A program made the position numbers and the translations under genes. A model generated the notes under the pieces. That model saw nothing but the letters and a program-made list of their open reading frames with translations. It made no database searches and was not told where the DNA came from. A DNA stretch of 34,586 nt from Halobacteriales archaeon (GTDB lineage: Archaea; Halobacteriota; Halobacteria; Halorutilales; JAHENH01): assembly GCA_018609935.1 (NCBI GenBank), contig JAHENH010000033.1, positions 1 through 34,586 on the forward strand, read 5' to 3'. The number at the start of each line of letters is the position of its first letter. Position 1 is the stretch's first letter. Shown in pieces: positions 33,150-34,586 of this stretch.

Positions 33150-34187
33150 TTAAAACATTTCACTTAGACCTTCTCCAGCTTTTTCTTCAGTTTCATCTTC
33201 GTCACTTCCTTTTTGTTTTTCTTGTTCTGGTTGGTCTTGTTGTTCTGATTCTTCTTTTTGTTTTTCTTGTTCTGGTTGGTCTTGTTGTTCTGATTCTTCT
33301 TTTTGTTTTTGTTGTGTGGCTTCTTTTAGATCTTCTGGAAGTGCTTTTTTATCTAGATTTGGTGCGAGGTCTTTTGCTCTATTATTTGCTTTTGCAAGTA
33401 GTTTTTCAATTATTTTTTCTTCATATATTTCAGCTTCAATCCCTAGATTTATAGCTTCTCCTGTGGTTTTAGACAGTAGTGAATCTATAGTTTCAGGTGT
33501 TGGTATATTAGCATTTATAGCTAAGTTAAATGCCTGTGTTGAGGCGTTTTGTATTTTTGTTTGATATTTTTCTATGTCTATGTCTAATTCTTCCCCTTCG
33601 AATATAGTATCTCCTTCTTGTAGTAAAATAAGATCTAGTCCTACTTCTACTGGATATATTTCTAGTTTGTCTAGTACTTCTGCTATTTTAGAATCTGCTA
33701 TTTCCCCTTCTTTAAGTACTGTTGAATCACTTGCTACAACAATGGATCCTTGGTCTATTCTGGCATCTGCACCTATTTCTTGTAAGTCTCCTAAGAAAGG
33801 TCCAGGATCTTCTCCAGTATCTCCTTCAGGTATAACAATATCGTTTGGAGCTTTTTGTCCTTTCTTAAGAGGTGCTGGACTTTTACCTTCTTGAAGTTTT
33901 CTGTAAAGTGAGAAGGGATCATCATTTGTAAATATAAGACCAACTTCTCCTTTAATCGAATCTGCAACTTTATCAGATCCTTTACTTTCTAAAGCTCGTT
34001 TTATTAGTGTATTTCTACCCATTCTTACTACAGCAGAATCTCTAAGATTTGATCGTATTTGCTGGAGTTGTCTAGCAGGAATCCCTTGCATATCTATGAT
34101 TCCTACAGATTTATATTCATCAACAAGGTTTTTGATTTCCTCTATTTCTTCTTCTTTCCATTGAGGCACTTGTTCAGTTAAAGGCAT
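33150..34187 (-). CDS. rpl10: 50S ribosomal protein L10 (stalk base, P0-type)
   Basis: It anchors the L12 dimers to 23S rRNA. The N-terminal rRNA-binding domain is recognised by GIIDMQGIPARQLQQIRSNL and RMGRNTLIKRALE, and a central insertion domain follows. The C-terminal helix region that binds L12 dimers contains QAFNLAINANIPT and AINLGIEAEI. The tail is Glu/Gln-rich with a duplicated 15-residue unit and ends GEGLSEMF, the tip motif shared with L12. At 345 residues it is normal for an archaeal P0. Its ATG directly follows the rpl1 TAG with no gap, so the two are translationally coupled. Confidence 0.96.
   Translation of the reverse strand: MPLTEQVPQWKEEEIEEIKNLVDEYKSVGIIDMQGIPARQLQQIRSNLRDSAVVRMGRNTLIKRALESKGSDKVADSIKGEVGLIFTNDDPFSLYRKLQEGKSPAPLKKGQKAPNDIVIPEGDTGEDPGPFLGDLQEIGADARIDQGSIVVASDSTVLKEGEIADSKIAEVLDKLEIYPVEVGLDLILLQEGDTIFEGEELDIDIEKYQTKIQNASTQAFNLAINANIPTPETIDSLLSKTTGEAINLGIEAEIYEEKIIEKLLAKANNRAKDLAPNLDKKALPEDLKEATQQKQKEESEQQDQPEQEKQKEESEQQDQPEQEKQKGSDEDETEEKAGEGLSEMF
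33209..33310. repeat. Tandem 45-bp duplication in the rpl10 3' end
   Basis: A 45-bp unit at 33209-33253 is repeated without mismatch at 33254-33298, and a third partial copy of 12 bp follows. It encodes a repeated 15-residue Glu/Gln-rich unit in the flexible linker before the C-terminal tip. The zero divergence indicates a very recent duplication. Confidence 0.9.
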
Positions 34188-34586
34188 CTATATCACCTTT
34201 ATAGGGGGGCCCATAGTTGTTTTTACAAATATAGAGTCAATATTAAGCCTTCCTTTATCTAGAGATCCTTCAAGTCTACGGACTACAGTATCGATATTGT
34301 CTTTTAGGTCTTCTACATCCATATCTATAGTTCCAACAGGTGTATGAAATGTTCTTCTGTCCCCTGAACTAAGTTTAACGGTTCCTTTCAACCTATTAAC
34401 TTCTTCTTTTATGTCATCTTCAGGTGTTATAGGACTTGGCATTTTTCCTCTAGGGCCTAATATAGATCCTAGATTCCTAGCTACATCTTGCATATGTTGT
34501 GTTTCAGCTAAGAAGAAATCTGTTTCTTCAGCTAAATCTTTAGCTTCCCTTTCATCAAGTTCTTCTACTTCATCAGGACGTAAAAC
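34188..34586 (-). CDS. rpl1: 50S ribosomal protein L1, C-terminal part (5' end outside window)
   Basis: L1 binds 23S rRNA at the E-site stalk and, in methanogens studied, represses its own operon by binding its mRNA. The frame is open from the window edge ([20 protein letters not shown]) through [26 protein letters not shown], the signature block, to [10 protein letters not shown] and TAG. The Met at 34493 is internal, since the conserved region begins upstream of it, so the true start is beyond the window. It is first of the L1-L10-L12 group here. Confidence 0.96.
   Translation of the reverse strand, partial: VLRPDEVEELDEREAKDLAEETDFFLAETQHMQDVARNLGSILGPRGKMPSPITPEDDIKEEVNRLKGTVKLSSGDRRTFHTPVGTIDMDVEDLKDNIDTVVRRLEGSLDKGRLNIDSIFVKTTMGPPIKVI

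Noticed and set aside
33209..33310. CRISPR-like repeat array
   Set aside because: The units are directly adjacent without spacers and lie in frame within rpl10, so they are a coding tandem duplication.

Overview
The window comes from an AT-rich archaeon. The evidence is an archaeal proteasome alpha subunit, both topoisomerase VI subunits, the bifunctional archaeal fructose-1,6-bisphosphate aldolase/phosphatase, archaeal IMP cyclohydrolase PurO, pyruvoyl arginine decarboxylase, ribosomal proteins S3Ae, L1, L10 and L12, and TATA boxes placed for leaderless or short-leader transcripts. A beta-RFAP synthase (tetrahydromethanopterin pathway), a DadD-type deaminase and an F420H2:NADP oxidoreductase point to a methanogen or a close relative. 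Acidic proteins and K+-channel/RCK genes of a type I associate with haloarchaea suggest a halophile, so a halophilic methanogen (for example the Methanonatronarchaeia) is plausible. That placement is inference; no 16S rRNA or mcr gene is present.

Layout. 1-14.2 kb is dense core metabolism: the end of an unidentified gene, tRNA-Arg, fbp, an ACT-domain protein divergent from argG, then purO and a phosphodiesterase divergent from a psmA-Nudix-pdaD group. mptG and dadD follow, head to head with only 9 bp between start codons, then a YjbQ-family gene, an NfuA-like gene paired with a HEAT-repeat gene, and a Dna2-type nuclease-helicase. 14.2-24 kb is an accessory, decaying segment. It holds a membrane-anchored HTH regulator, a kilobase of debris, an ornithine cyclodeaminase remnant, and an IS200/IS605 (IS1341-type) element whose tnpB has one frameshift. 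It continues with an intact class III-like PHA synthase, an alcohol dehydrogenase remnant, tRNA-Glu, an F420-dependent reductase, an intact K+ channel with RCK domain, and two tandem TrkA-C/RCK-type membrane genes full of stops and frameshifts. 24-34.6 kb returns to core genes: tRNA-Pro, valS, top6B-top6A (top6B carries an intein), rps3ae, and a rpl1-rpl10-(335 bp gap)-rpl12 cluster.

Points of most interest: the intein in the ATP-lid region of Top6B with a non-canonical Lys-Asn C-terminus; a PHA synthase with no PhaE partner in a probable methanogen; the freshly decayed K+-channel accessory operon, both of whose genes have a one-G expansion at equivalent sites; a nearly intact TnpB element with all three RuvC acidic residues and an omega-RNA-like 3' hairpin; and a long structured leader in front of rpl12. 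I found no CRISPR array and no clear defence island.
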